From Pseudobdellovibrionaceae bacterium (GTDB taxonomy: Bacteria; Bdellovibrionota; Bdellovibrionia; Bdellovibrionales; Bdellovibrionaceae): 64,000 nucleotides of DNA. The stretch lies in contig JADJYV010000002.1 of NCBI GenBank assembly GCA_016719575.1, positions 124,001 to 188,000 on the forward strand, in the 5' to 3' direction. Each line of letters starts with the position of its first letter. The stretch's first letter is position 1. Shown piece by piece: positions 9,232 to 17,636 of the stretch. The translations under genes and the position numbers were made by a program. The notes below the pieces were generated by a model, which saw only the letters and a program-made list of their open reading frames with translations, did not search any database and was not told where the DNA came from.

Positions 9232-9368
9232 GCAGCCGACTCGCTGTAGTGCAGGGCTTTGACTAAATAGGAGTAAAGACTTTCGTAGTCCATTTTCAGA
9301 TGCAGATCTCGGGACTCCACTTCGTTGATGTGGAGTAAAATAAAATGGGTCAGTTTGCGTTCGCTGCG
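9232..9368 (-). pseudogene. Fragment of an HNH-endonuclease gene (N-terminal part)
   Basis: This 137-bp stretch aligns without gaps to 14040-14176, inside the intact HNH gene, with about nine mismatches counted by eye. Homology stops sharply at both ends. It is a partial second copy, with no start, no HNH motif and flanking sequence of other origin. Confidence 0.85.
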
Positions 9369-9394
9369 CGATGCCTCGTGAGCAATGGATTATA

Positions 9395-9502
9395 TCAAAA
9401 GAGGGGAGTTATCAAAACCGGCCAGTGATCAGATGCGATTTTGGGTGTTTTAATTAAGTCCTCGACCTTGCCTTCAATTTGATCAATCTTGAAATCGAAC
9501 CT
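9395..9502 (-). pseudogene. Possible C-terminal remnant of an EEP-family hydrolase
   Basis: A 35-codon minus-strand frame ends in KIASDHWPVLITPLF. SDHxPV near the end of a protein is the signature of endonuclease/exonuclease/phosphatase family enzymes. There is no start. It sits between the HNH fragment and the methyltransferase, a zone with other remnants. The motif is short, so this is tentative. Confidence 0.35.
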
Positions 9503-9553
9503 TTATTCATGGCTGCGGTGCGGGCGGATAGTTCTTAATCTGGCGGTTGCGGT

Positions 9554-10411
9554 TCAAGTCGTGCCCACCAAGAAGGCTTCGGCATTACCGGCGCGCAGAC
9601 CGTCGGTGCGTTTAGCGAAGTAGCGTTGAAAGATATCGTCAGCAGAAACGTATTGTGCTCCCTTGAATCCCGCTTCTTTCGCAAGCGTCAGTATATCCGG
9701 TGGAGCAAAGAGGCTGATGAAAGGCGTTCCTGATTCATTCGCTCTTTTCATCACGAATTCCATTGTGGCTCTTTCTTCGGGACCCAGCAGGTCAAGAGTG
9801 AGCATGAATGTCATGGTAAAAGTCGACCCCGGAGCCAGTTTCGCTAACTGTCGAAGAGTCGCTAAGTTTGCCTCTCTCGTGAGGTACATCGACACTCCCG
9901 TCGAAACAACAACAGCGGGTTTACTCGGATCAAAGCCAGCCGCAATCAACGTCTCCCACCAAGACTGTCCGGCCTCAAAATCCACAGGCACGAAATGGAG
10001 CCATTCAGGGATGGCGTACCCTATTTCGGTGAGTCGCCTTTGTTTCCAGGCCTGCGGTCCTGGTTGATCGACCTCAAAGATATGAAGGTGCGATGCAACT
10101 TCTGGATGGCGCTGCGCAAAGGTATCCAAGCCCGCACCCAGGATCACATATTGAGTGACGCCTTGCTTTTCCTGCTCCTCGACAAGGTCCTCTATAAAGC
10201 GTGCACGCCCAACGATGGAGGCACGCATTGGCTTTGAGAACTCGGGACTCATGTCTGGGCGATTCTGCCAGCTGTCCTCGGCGATGAGTTTCAGCCCAAT
10301 CTCATCAGTAAGCACGTGCGGCTTGGGATCAATTTGAACGTGCAGCGCACGCCAAAGAGCGACGCGCACTGCGGTCTGCTCCGGAGACACAATTTTTTTA
10401 TTTGATGGCAT
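9554..10411 (-). CDS. SAM-dependent methyltransferase, LCMT/TIGR00027-like
   Basis: 285 aa. A class I methyltransferase of the leucine carboxyl methyltransferase-like group: the SAM-binding glycine loop is VILGAGLDTFAQR, the acidic strand HIFEVDQPGPQAWKQRR, and VSTGVSMYLTREA follows. Such proteins often methylate small secondary metabolites or protein termini; the substrate is unknown. AAGGTG precedes the ATG. It looks intact but is bracketed by a fragment of an HNH gene on one side and of a Fic gene on the other, so it was probably brought in by recombination. Confidence 0.85.
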   Translation of the reverse strand: MPSNKKIVSPEQTAVRVALWRALHVQIDPKPHVLTDEIGLKLIAEDSWQNRPDMSPEFSKPMRASIVGRARFIEDLVEEQEKQGVTQYVILGAGLDTFAQRHPEVASHLHIFEVDQPGPQAWKQRRLTEIGYAIPEWLHFVPVDFEAGQSWWETLIAAGFDPSKPAVVVSTGVSMYLTREANLATLRQLAKLAPGSTFTMTFMLTLDLLGPEERATMEFVMKRANESGTPFISLFAPPDILTLAKEAGFKGAQYVSADDIFQRYFAKRTDGLRAGNAEAFLVGTT

Positions 10412-10456
10412 ATATTCACCTTAGATCGAAAACAAACTTCTAAGATCTTATCCTGT

Positions 10457-10671
10457 ATCTCATGCAGCGCTCAACACCTTCTTTTTCAAGAGGCCCATCA
10501 TCCACTAAAATTATGAAATGCGCTTCCACGGTATTGCGGTTGGTTCCAGGGGCGGCCCATAGATGTCGGTCCACGGCTTTTGATGAATTCGATGATCTGC
10601 AAAGATAAAGGCGGCATCTTGGTCGCCGCCAATTCGTCTTTCATTTTTGCTTCGAGTGCGATTTTTTTCGC
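10457..10671 (-). pseudogene. Fragment of a Fic-family gene (C-terminal winged helix)
   Basis: This stretch resembles the end of the intact Fic gene (16340-16560): shared blocks include GGTATTGCGGTT, CCACGGCTTTTGAT and GGTCGCCGCCAATTCGTC. Compared with that gene it lacks 11 bases near 10555, which shifts the frame. Only the C-terminal wHTH part is present, with no Fic motif. The 310-bp gap between methyltransferase and next gene is mostly this fragment. Confidence 0.75.
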
Positions 10672-10721
10672 GGGCTTGCGAGCTGCTTTCGCCTTGCCAG
10701 CAAGAAAAGGATTGTGGATCC

Positions 10722-11219
10722 CTATTGATTTAACGCCTGAGCTTGTATGTTACATTCATTGCGACTGTTCAAATTGATACTATCGAGTCTTGCTCTGTTA
10801 TCAGCGATAACGACTTTTCGAAGAGTGCCAAAGGAATCGCAGCTAGCGGCAATGAGCGCTGTTCGGCGGTTTTGAGATATCTTTGTGTTTAAAACCTGCA
10901 TAATTTGTTCGCACTCAGACCGGCTATTTATATTCAATGTCTCAACGGTCGACGCTCCGGTGGTAAGGTTCGTGGATAACGCTTTCATCATGCCAAAGGA
11001 ATCACATGAGAATGAAAATTTAACAGCGTTGTCAAAGCCCTGGTCGGGTTTGCCCGTTCGGAGGCGGTATGAAAGCTCATTCAAGAGCTCAGAGTCGGTC
11101 GCTTGCTCAAGACATCGGTTTCCACCAGCTCTACGGTAATCTGCGCTGGCCGTTGCTGCACCTAAAAAAATGCTTGTTAAAAGAATGAGGGCCGAAGAAT
11201 TCTTGATTACTGAAATCAT
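10722..11219 (-). CDS. Small secreted protein with an internal duplication
   Basis: 165 aa from the ATG at 11219, preceded by AAGGAG; the upstream extension to 11264 has no ribosome site. The signal peptide ends TASA. The mature protein contains a duplicated unit of about 40 residues: SCDSFGMMKAL ... NSRSECEQIMQVLN and SCDSFGTLRKV ... NSRNECNIQAQALN. Each unit has two Cys, probably one disulfide each. I do not recognise the family. The first of three consecutive minus-strand secreted-protein genes counted from the left. Confidence 0.7.
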   Translation of the reverse strand: MISVIKNSSALILLTSIFLGAATASADYRRAGGNRCLEQATDSELLNELSYRLRTGKPDQGFDNAVKFSFSCDSFGMMKALSTNLTTGASTVETLNINSRSECEQIMQVLNTKISQNRRTALIAASCDSFGTLRKVVIADNRARLDSINLNSRNECNIQAQALNQ

Positions 11220-11309
11220 GTGGTCTCCTTTTTCACTTTTATTAGTGAAGAATGAAGCTATCATAGCAATTTCAGGGCCAGGGATTTCGGAGTCGAAGTG
11301 TCACTGGAG

Positions 11310-12236
11310 TCATTTCTCTCGACCATTAGGACTCTGCGCAAATAAATCGAGAATGTGAAGACTCACACCTCGTATTGGCGTGCCCAAAGCAACCGATGAA
11401 GCTAAAACCAAACGGGCAATTCTAGCAGCCTCGTTTTTGTCTATTTCCCATAAGTCTTCCAATGCTTTGCTGCCTCCTCCGATCGATAAAAAATCTGCAT
11501 CGCTCAACTCTCTCGGGTCATTTATTGGAATTCCTTGTTTAGTTTTGATAATGTTTGCCCAAGGCACTTTCGGGTTCGCATTTTTCAATATTTGTAGAAT
11601 AGGGTCCTTGAGGTGTGGTGCTACCCAAACCTCAAGGTTGGCTAAATCTAAAGGCAATTCATCTTGAAAGACAAATTCGCCCCGAGGTTGAAATTTTCCG
11701 TCGAAAAAATGAACTAAGTCATTTGGCAGAAACGAAATTCTGGGATCAAATTTTCCATAAAGCCAGCCCCGACTTGCGTGAACAAAGTTATTATTGTCAA
11801 TCACATTTGTTTTAAACTTTAAAATCGCCTCTTCTTGCCATAGATCAAGATTCTTCGAAATATAATATCTACCTAGAGATCCTGTAAATGGAATGAGATC
11901 AAACTCTTTGTTATAAATTGGAGAAAGATATACAAAATCTTTTCTTTGTGTGGCGACGTACCCTCTTTTTATATCTACTCTTTCTTCGGCCGCCTTCTCT
12001 TGAGATAAGAGACTTCCGGAAAGTAAAATTGAAATCACATTTTTTGTGGATGCTGTTCGGTGTTTAAATCCTATAACTTCATTTTGTTCGACTAGCTTTG
12101 ATCTTCCATGAATTGTCTCATTTTGAGAAAATAATTGAGAGCATTCCACCGTCGCAAAAGAAAAATGCGATAGACAGTTGATTAACATCGCAACAGAAAA
12201 AAAGAGCCGGGTATATTTGATCACCTTTAATCTCAT
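11310..12236 (-). CDS. Secreted protein of unknown function, possibly ADP-ribosyltransferase-like
   Basis: 308 aa with a signal peptide (cleavage near SFATVEC). It is not assigned to a family. Near the start, FKHRTASTKNVISILLSG followed later by DFVYLSP resembles the H-x-T ... I-L-x-x-G ... Y-x-S pattern of DarT- or PARP-like ADP-ribosyltransferase folds. This is a weak visual resemblance. The rest (LPNDLVHFF, EVWVAPHL, LSDADFLSIGGG) gives no clue. AGGA directly abuts the ATG, so the ribosome site is poorly spaced. Confidence 0.6.
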   Translation of the reverse strand: MRLKVIKYTRLFFSVAMLINCLSHFSFATVECSQLFSQNETIHGRSKLVEQNEVIGFKHRTASTKNVISILLSGSLLSQEKAAEERVDIKRGYVATQRKDFVYLSPIYNKEFDLIPFTGSLGRYYISKNLDLWQEEAILKFKTNVIDNNNFVHASRGWLYGKFDPRISFLPNDLVHFFDGKFQPRGEFVFQDELPLDLANLEVWVAPHLKDPILQILKNANPKVPWANIIKTKQGIPINDPRELSDADFLSIGGGSKALEDLWEIDKNEAARIARLVLASSVALGTPIRGVSLHILDLFAQSPNGREK

Positions 12237-12314
12237 TCCTAATCTTTTGATGCCGTTGCAAAATTCCTAACTCTTATGCAGGCTATATGGTCATCCCTCT
12301 TGACTAGCGGTGCC

Positions 12315-13022
12315 TTAAAAGCATTTAAAATACGTATTGATATTGCCGCTTGATTTCATCTCTTTCTCTGCTTCGAGATTTACTGGTGAGCTTGAAAGGG
12401 TCGTCTTGCTTGAATTTCCTAAAGTGATTAACTCAAATCCTGCGATTTCCTCTGTTTGCGGCGACTTATAAACAAGGGCATAGGCATGAAATTGAGGAAA
12501 AGAAATGACTTCTAGAAGGGGCGCTAGCTCACCAGATTGCATTTCTATCGCGTGGTAAGTTGTATTCATCGTGTATGCGATACTTGTGGGTAATACCATG
12601 CTTCGACCTGACCTAAGCCCACTCGTAGTGACGCCGATGTAAGTATTCTGAAGTCCTGAGATTATTTCTTTAGCTTTCTTGGCATTTCCAGGATTGAAAA
12701 TCCATTGGTTTGCACCAGCAAAAGTCGTGAAGACACCGCGACACGAGTCTGTTTTACTTAAAACACTCAAGTCATTAAACTTTGCTTTCATAATGAGACC
12801 AAGCTTCCCATCGACCTTTGTAGTAGAGGCATAGGCGCCAGAATGTTTTCTAATCTCATTATAGTATTTTTCTGTATCTGTAGTTGTATTAGCCTCGAAA
12901 AATTTGATGAATTCAATGGTCTTTCTGATTTCAGAACCTTTTAAAATTGCTTCACTTTGAGCTTGAGCATGAGAAATCAAAGTCCAAGATGCCACGAATA
13001 TAAAACATACGAATTTAAACAT
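12315..13022 (-). CDS. Secreted protein of unknown function
   Basis: 235 aa from the ATG at 13022, which has AAAGGA seven bases upstream; a TTG at 13028 is a poorer start. The signal peptide ends SHAQAQS. Two Cys residues (DSCRGVF and the final YFKCF) could form a disulfide tying the C-terminus. No motif is recognised. It precedes two other secreted-protein genes on the same strand, separated by gaps of 78 and 90 bp. Confidence 0.7.
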   Translation of the reverse strand: MFKFVCFIFVASWTLISHAQAQSEAILKGSEIRKTIEFIKFFEANTTTDTEKYYNEIRKHSGAYASTTKVDGKLGLIMKAKFNDLSVLSKTDSCRGVFTTFAGANQWIFNPGNAKKAKEIISGLQNTYIGVTTSGLRSGRSMVLPTSIAYTMNTTYHAIEMQSGELAPLLEVISFPQFHAYALVYKSPQTEEIAGFELITLGNSSKTTLSSSPVNLEAEKEMKSSGNINTYFKCF

Positions 13023-13203
13023 AACCAATCCTTTAAAGATATTGATACTGGAGACCGTTGCAAAGTTGGTGGGAAAAAGTTCCCTTTATGCGAAAGCAAC
13101 GATGTTTCGAAGGTCTCATAATGATATAATGCGATATTTGTGCCAGTGCTGAAAACTTGTTTATTTCGAGAGAAAGACAAAAAGGGCGCCTAAGCACTTT
13201 ACA

Positions 13204-13232
13204 GGTGCCGCGAGTTGATTGTGGGCTCGCCC
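13204..13232 (-). repeat. Short extra copy of the HNH C-terminal coding end
   Basis: About 26 bases coding for RAHNQLAA match the same words near the end of the adjacent HNH gene (13326-13350), lying just beyond that gene's stop. It is probably a scar of a second HNH copy or a partial tandem duplication. Confidence 0.5.
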
Positions 13233-13276
13233 CTTTCCGGTTTTAAGCGGGGTTGGGCCATTTGAAAAAGAATTCG

Positions 13277-14233
13277 TCAATGAGGATGACCCAGACGAAA
13301 GCGCCGCAGTCCTGACTTTTTTGCCGCCAGTTGATTGTGGGCTCTGCAGAGGATTCGCAGGTTTTCTGCTCGGTGCTCTCCCCCTAATGCCAGAGGCTTT
13401 ATGTGGTCCACCTCAAGCTGGAAATTGGCTTGGCATCTCCGTCCAGTGCGAGGGGCTTGATATTCGCACGCCTGGTGAGCCTTCGCTAGCAGATAGCGTT
13501 TTGTTTTTGCAGAGATCGCAGACCGATAGCGAGCCCTTGGCGCCATTGATGGTTTTTTCGTAGCGGTGTTGCTTTGCGCTGTTTCTGAACATTCTGTTGT
13601 GGGGTTGTTATTGCCCTTGCCCATTTTGGATTGGTTGAACTTCTTTGCCAACTGGGTGATGACTTCTGACCAGCTTCCATCAGGACATTGGTGCGAGAGC
13701 AGAGACTGAGCTTGTTTCAAGGCCTCAAACTGCTCCCGGGTTAAAGTAAATTCTATTCGGATGGTTTCGTCTTTTTGGGGTTTTGTAATCTCTTTTGCCT
13801 TCGCTGGCAGAGCAAATTCAGTGGCTAAGATCTTTTCGCTCTCGAAGATGCTTTTGCTCTCCATGCTGACAAGGACTTCGGTGACTTTCTGCGAAGTCAC
13901 CGCCGTGCCCCTTTTGTTTTCTGCCTGAAGGCACCTCTGCATCTGCGTGAGTTGCGAAAGATTGAGGGCTCCGGATTCTATCTTAGCTGCCACCTCCGGA
14001 TTGGTCTTTAACAAACGAGCCGCTTGAAGGCGCCGGTAGGCAGCCGATTCGCTGTAGTGCAGGGCTTTGACTAAATAAGAGAAAAGACTTTCGTAGCCCA
14101 TTTTCAGATGCAAATCTCGAGAATCCACTTCGTTGATGTGAAGTAAAATAACATGGGTCAGTTTGCGTTCGCTGCGTGCAAGCTTTTCTAGCCTAAGATT
14201 GAGTTCTTCGTTTGAAATCTTTTTGAAATCCAT
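13277..14233 (-). CDS. HNH endonuclease
   Basis: 318 aa from the ATG at 14233, which has AGGAGAG upstream; the frame runs to 14296 without support. The N-terminal 110 residues are the helical module common in Bdellovibrio HNH proteins (ELNLRLEKLARSERKLTH, YSESAAYRRLQAARLL). The middle is variable, and the C-terminus is an HNH domain with Cys pairs and core FQLEVDHIKPLALGG ... RAENLRILCRAHNQ. It should nick or cut DNA; its target is unknown. A 137-bp piece of its N-terminal half recurs at 9232. Confidence 0.88.
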   Translation of the reverse strand: MDFKKISNEELNLRLEKLARSERKLTHVILLHINEVDSRDLHLKMGYESLFSYLVKALHYSESAAYRRLQAARLLKTNPEVAAKIESGALNLSQLTQMQRCLQAENKRGTAVTSQKVTEVLVSMESKSIFESEKILATEFALPAKAKEITKPQKDETIRIEFTLTREQFEALKQAQSLLSHQCPDGSWSEVITQLAKKFNQSKMGKGNNNPTTECSETAQSNTATKKPSMAPRARYRSAISAKTKRYLLAKAHQACEYQAPRTGRRCQANFQLEVDHIKPLALGGEHRAENLRILCRAHNQLAAKKSGLRRFRLGHPH

Positions 14234-14433
14234 GACAACTCTCCTGCTTAAATTCCAGAGAAATATAGCACGAGTTTTTTGAAGTGATTTTCGCACTTTT
14301 TCAGAGGAGAAAAGGGCTCTTGAGTCACTGCTAATTCAAGCCGTAAAGAGCTCGACTCGCTCTCGGTAACGCGGGCCTTAGCTGCGCGACTCCGACCTCA
14401 ATCTCAACGAGAAATCGCCCCAAGGAGGATCCT

Positions 14434-14676
14434 GTGAGTCGTAAAAACACGCGCAAGAGAAAAATTCGCTTCAAAGTAAATTACTCAAAAATGCCGCGAT
14501 GTTTATTCGCTGGGAAGCTCAAACTTCGCCCTAAAATTGCTGTGAGCCTTCTTATTCACCCCGGATCAATCCGGAGAACCTGGGCTCGCGGGCCTCTCCG
14601 TTTTTTAGAAGGGGGTGTTTTATGCCAAGCCTTCTGGGAGCCTCCAGAACCAGCTGGCAGTATTGATGAATTTTGA
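14434..14676 (+). CDS. Doubtful small basic ORF
   Basis: 80 aa starting at GTG behind a very good AAGGAGGATCCT ribosome site. The first 45 residues are strongly basic (MSRKNTRKRKIRFKVNY). The frame runs through a terminator-like hairpin at 14572-14606, which argues against the full length. Either only the start is a real leader or small peptide, or the good ribosome site is left from a lost gene. Confidence 0.3.
   Translation: MSRKNTRKRKIRFKVNYSKMPRCLFAGKLKLRPKIAVSLLIHPGSIRRTWARGPLRFLEGGVLCQAFWEPPEPAGSIDEF
14572..14606 (+). terminator. Terminator-like hairpin
   Basis: CGGAGA (14572-14577) pairs with TCTCCG (14595-14600), with a GC-rich loop able to pair further, followed by six T residues. 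A second inverted repeat, CCGGAT/ATCCGG, overlaps its left edge. Confidence 0.6.
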
Positions 14677-14891
14677 GTTTAAATAGCCGCATCTTTGCAG
14701 GATTTTATGAGGGTTGTATTATTACCTAAATGGTGTGTATTAATTTTGGTAAAATATCGCCCTGCCTCCTTTTCCAGCGGCCGGCATATTCTAAAAACTG
14801 AAGAGTTGACCTGGCTCGAAAACTTCGAGGCTAGAAGCGTATTACGCAGGGGTTAAGATAAAAAATAGGAGTCCTTAAAAAAGAACTTCTA

Positions 14892-15482
14892 TTAAAAATC
14901 GGCCCAAAGTAAATGTCGGTTGATAAAATTTGGATCAAAAGTTTTAGGGTTATAAAATCCGTTCACCCAGGTTAGCATTTCATCTTTTTCTTCACCGTCT
15001 TTACCAGCTAAAGTCTTCTTCAAATCTTCAAAACCAGGAGGTCCACCGCAGTCTTCGGGTGGGCAAGCATTTTCTCCTGCTATACAAACTGGATAGATCA
15101 TGCGTGGGTCGTGTTCTAAAACTTTAACGATTTCCACTTCATGCCGCCAGTCATCACCGAAGTCATATATATAGGTGAATTTTTTTGAGGTTTTAATAAC
15201 GTCACCAAAAGTAACGCCTTCAGCTTCAAGCATATCGTTTTCAAATTCTGAATCTATATCTATTTCACCATAGGATTGACCATTTATTTTAAATTTATAA
15301 AGATGTCGTGCTTCCCAGCCCATCGTCATTTGAATCAGCATGTGCAGTTCAGAAAGATCAATAATTTCATGAGCCAAAAAAGACCGCCAAACAACAGGTG
15401 AGGTGCCTAGTAGTGAAACTTTAAATTCATAAACTTTTGGTGTTTGAGTCACTGCTTTTGCTTTTGTTTTTTTCTTTGCCAT
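14892..15482 (-). CDS. Plasmid pRiA4b ORF-3 family protein
   Basis: 196 aa. It matches the pRiA4b ORF-3 / IS1096 TnpR-passenger family: VSLLGTSPVVWRSFL, LSELHMLIQMTMGW, TYIYDFGDDWRHEVEI and CIAGENACPPEDCGGPPG in the expected order. The function is unknown; the family is often found with mobile elements. A Lys-rich N-terminal leader of about 15 residues precedes the domain. No good ribosome-binding site is seen, and no transposase is present nearby. Confidence 0.88.
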   Translation of the reverse strand: MAKKKTKAKAVTQTPKVYEFKVSLLGTSPVVWRSFLAHEIIDLSELHMLIQMTMGWEARHLYKFKINGQSYGEIDIDSEFENDMLEAEGVTFGDVIKTSKKFTYIYDFGDDWRHEVEIVKVLEHDPRMIYPVCIAGENACPPEDCGGPPGFEDLKKTLAGKDGEEKDEMLTWVNGFYNPKTFDPNFINRHLLWADF

Positions 15483-15773
15483 GAAAGGATCATATTTACA
15501 AATTCACCATACAGGCAATTGTTTTAATCATAAGTTTCATAATCCGTTGCGAACAATTAGCAAGCCCACAGCACTTCTTTTTTCTAGGTAGCGAGTCGTA
15601 ATAGTCTTTTCTAGAGATTTGCGCTTCCATTGAGTTTCCATATCCAATTAGTTTGTGCTTGTCCAAAACCTAATGTCTTGCGCCGTGGCGCTGCTCAAGA
15701 ACAACTTGAAAATTGAGCCAGGGGGTTTTTACCTCCCGGTCACCTGGGAGGCGGAGTAGGGGGAGCGACTCAT
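15483..15773. other. Intergenic stretch with no confident gene
   Basis: A minus-strand open stretch contains ISRKDYYDSLPRKKKCCG, faintly like the N-terminus of a Nudix protein, but it soon degenerates. A hairpin CCTCCC/GGGAGG lies at 15732-15752. Nothing here is firm. Confidence 0.3.
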
Positions 15774-15941
15774 ATGAAAAAGTTGGCTGAAAGCAAAATA
15801 GTGATTGAGGAATCGATTGTTCAGGGGGCTATTAATTCAAAGTATAAAGATATTTTGGTATCGCCATCATCTATGTCACCAGACTATTTTGTATGGGCCT
15901 ATTATATTTGTGAGGTCGAAAAGTCAGATTTGTCTAAATAA
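15774..15941 (+). CDS. Possible 55-aa small protein
   Basis: ATG at 15774 follows GGGGAG with eight-base spacing. The 55-codon frame encodes a soluble, slightly acidic peptide (begins MKKLAESKIVIEES, ends CEVEKSDLSK). It is followed about 100 bp later by a terminator-like hairpin. The family is unknown; it may be real or the start of a lost gene. Confidence 0.35.
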   Translation: MKKLAESKIVIEESIVQGAINSKYKDILVSPSSMSPDYFVWAYYICEVEKSDLSK

Positions 15942-16037
15942 TTAGACTTCAAAATGCGCCAGTTTATTGATTCTCTCATTTGATTGATTGTAACGGAAGG
16001 GTGTTCAAACCCCTTCTATCTGAAGCTCAAAACTAAG

Positions 16038-16075
16038 AAACGGCTCAACCTTTATTGGCGGAGCCGTTTGCGTTT
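16038..16075 (+). terminator. Possible terminator hairpin
   Basis: A perfect 9-bp inverted repeat (AAACGGCTC at 16038-16046, GAGCCGTTT at 16061-16069) is followed by a short T-rich stretch. It could end transcription of the small plus-strand ORF. The remaining sequence to 16236 shows no gene. Confidence 0.5.
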
Positions 16076-16236
16076 GTGGATCTCATTTTTTCAACCCTTT
16101 AAAGGCACTCTTTTTGGTCAGAGCAGATTAATCATAGGTTTCATAATATTGCCCCTGAACTTCCGCCACTTCCTCCGTTTTAATTAAAAAACAGAGTGTG
16201 GGGGCTTTCTCCAGAGCAAAATTTACTCTTGCGTCT

Positions 16237-16294
16237 CGTTGGAACACCGGTTAAGCCGCGAACTAAGACGAGATCCATCCGGGGTCATCCAAGG
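16237..16294 (+). repeat. Dispersed repeat, copy 1
   Basis: About 58 bp just downstream of the Fic gene. The reverse complement of 27118-27176 matches it closely, including GGTTAAGCCGCGAACT and CGGGGTCATCCAAGG, with about a dozen differences by eye. Neither copy has an open frame through it, so it is not simply a shared coding segment. Confidence 0.7.
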
Positions 16295-16321
16295 GCTTAA
16301 TGTCGCCGTATTGCAGTCAGC

Positions 16322-17404
16322 TCAAGACCGCATTCGATACCTCATGCCGCGCCCAATACCTTCTTTTTCGAGATGTCCATCAGCCACTAAGTTTCTGAAA
16401 TGTACTTTGACGGTATTGCGGTTCGCGCCAGTGGCGGCCACGGCCTCACCAATGGAGGTCGCCCCACGGCTTTTGATAAGCTCAAGAATTTGCAATGAAA
16501 GGCGCGGCATCTTGGTCGCCGCCAATTCGTCTTTCATCTTCGCCTCAAGTGCGACCTTTTGTTTCTGCATAGACTTGAGAAATAACTCCAGCCAATCGTT
16601 CACGCCGCCGGGTTTAACTTTAGTTTTACTTTTGGTCTTAGTGTTGATCTCTTCGAGTTCTGCTTGCCCTCGGCGCAAAGCCAGGTAGTAGGAGTCTTTG
16701 TTCTCCTCAATGACCCGTTCAAAAGAACTGTAAGGCACGTAGCTATACCCCAACTGCAAGAGCAGTAAAGTTGTGAGCGCGCGCGATAGACGACCGTTCC
16801 CGTCCTGAAAAGGATGGATATGCAGGAACACGACCACGAACACCGCAATCACAAGAAGCGGATGCAATTCCTTGCGGGTGATTTGCGTGTTCGTCCACTC
16901 GATAAGTTCAGTCATCAACGCTGGAGTATCAAACGGTGCCGCTGTATGAAAGATCACCCCCTTGCTTTTGCCGTCGGGACCGAATGCCTCCACACTATTG
17001 GCGAACTTCTTGTAGTCGCCACGGTGGCGGTCATCCTTGGTGCTGTACTTGAGTAAGACATTATGAAGCTGCTTGATGTGATTTTCGGTAAACGGAATAT
17101 CTTTGAAAGACGCGAAGATCATCTCCATCAGTTCCGCGTAACCGGCCACCTCTTGTTCATCGCGAGATTTGAATGAGTATGTTTTCACACCGCGAAGTAG
17201 TGCCTCGACTTCGGAGTTGGTGAGTTTCACTCCTTCGATGCGGGTGCTGGATCCGACGGATTCAATCGTGGCCACTTGACGGAGGGCCGCCAGCCTGTCG
17301 GGCGCCAATGCCTGAGTGGCGGCCCACCGGCCCTTGAACTCATCAAGCTCGCCGATAAGGTTTGTGATTTCTTTGGGTATAAGGTTTATCTTGGGTGCTC
17401 TCAT
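16322..17404 (-). CDS. Fic-family protein with N-terminal inhibitory motif and C-terminal winged helix
   Basis: 360 aa from the ATG at 17404. A longer frame to 17443 would run through the repeat cluster upstream, so I prefer the shorter start. The Fic core is HIHPFQDGNGRLSR, the full HPFxDGNGRxxR motif, so AMP transfer from ATP to a protein hydroxyl is expected. An inhibitory-helix motif, SSTRIEG, lies in the N-terminal part, placing it among autoinhibited class II Fic proteins. The last 65 residues form a winged helix (TSIGEAVAATGANRNTVK) that may bind the repeats in its own promoter. A fragment of a related gene lies at 10457. Confidence 0.9.
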   Translation of the reverse strand: MRAPKINLIPKEITNLIGELDEFKGRWAATQALAPDRLAALRQVATIESVGSSTRIEGVKLTNSEVEALLRGVKTYSFKSRDEQEVAGYAELMEMIFASFKDIPFTENHIKQLHNVLLKYSTKDDRHRGDYKKFANSVEAFGPDGKSKGVIFHTAAPFDTPALMTELIEWTNTQITRKELHPLLVIAVFVVVFLHIHPFQDGNGRLSRALTTLLLLQLGYSYVPYSSFERVIEENKDSYYLALRRGQAELEEINTKTKSKTKVKPGGVNDWLELFLKSMQKQKVALEAKMKDELAATKMPRLSLQILELIKSRGATSIGEAVAATGANRNTVKVHFRNLVADGHLEKEGIGRGMRYRMRS

Positions 17405-17406
17405 AC

Positions 17407-17485
17407 ACCCAAGAATATACCCATAAATATCCATAAAGTCCACAAATATGGCTATTTATGGGTATTTATGGGTGTAATTATGGGT
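17407..17485. promoter_or_regulatory. Repeat cluster upstream of fic, probable operator
   Basis: The 11-mer TATTTATGGGT occurs at 17453-17463 and 17463-17473, and in inverted orientation at 17419-17429. Shorter forms lie at 17431-17437 and 17476-17485. This AT-rich cluster is directly upstream of the chosen fic start. The protein's own C-terminal winged helix is the obvious candidate binder. Confidence 0.6.
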
Positions 17486-17636
17486 AATGGCTAGATAAAG
17501 GGCCTATGCACGAAGTCAATTCATAGGCATCCACCAAGTTTGAATGATTCTGATTTCGATCGTGGTCCCTGATGGCAATGCTGGTTCCGTGGTCGTAACC
17601 ATTCTGGTAAATTCATTCAAAGGCTGAGTTGCACAA

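Noticed and set aside
10580..10777. Plus-strand 65-codon frame
   Set aside because: It is antisense to the Fic fragment and to the end of the secreted-protein gene.
13277..13563. Plus-strand frame at the HNH gene end (13219-13563)
   Set aside because: Antisense to the conserved HNH domain, with no ribosome site.
14434..14676. Small basic protein as a confident gene
   Set aside because: Although its ribosome site is very good, a terminator-like hairpin with six T lies inside the frame; kept only as doubtful.
15500..15660. Nudix hydrolase remnant
   Set aside because: Only YYDSLPRKK resembles a Nudix N-terminus; the rest does not follow, and the Nudix box is absent.
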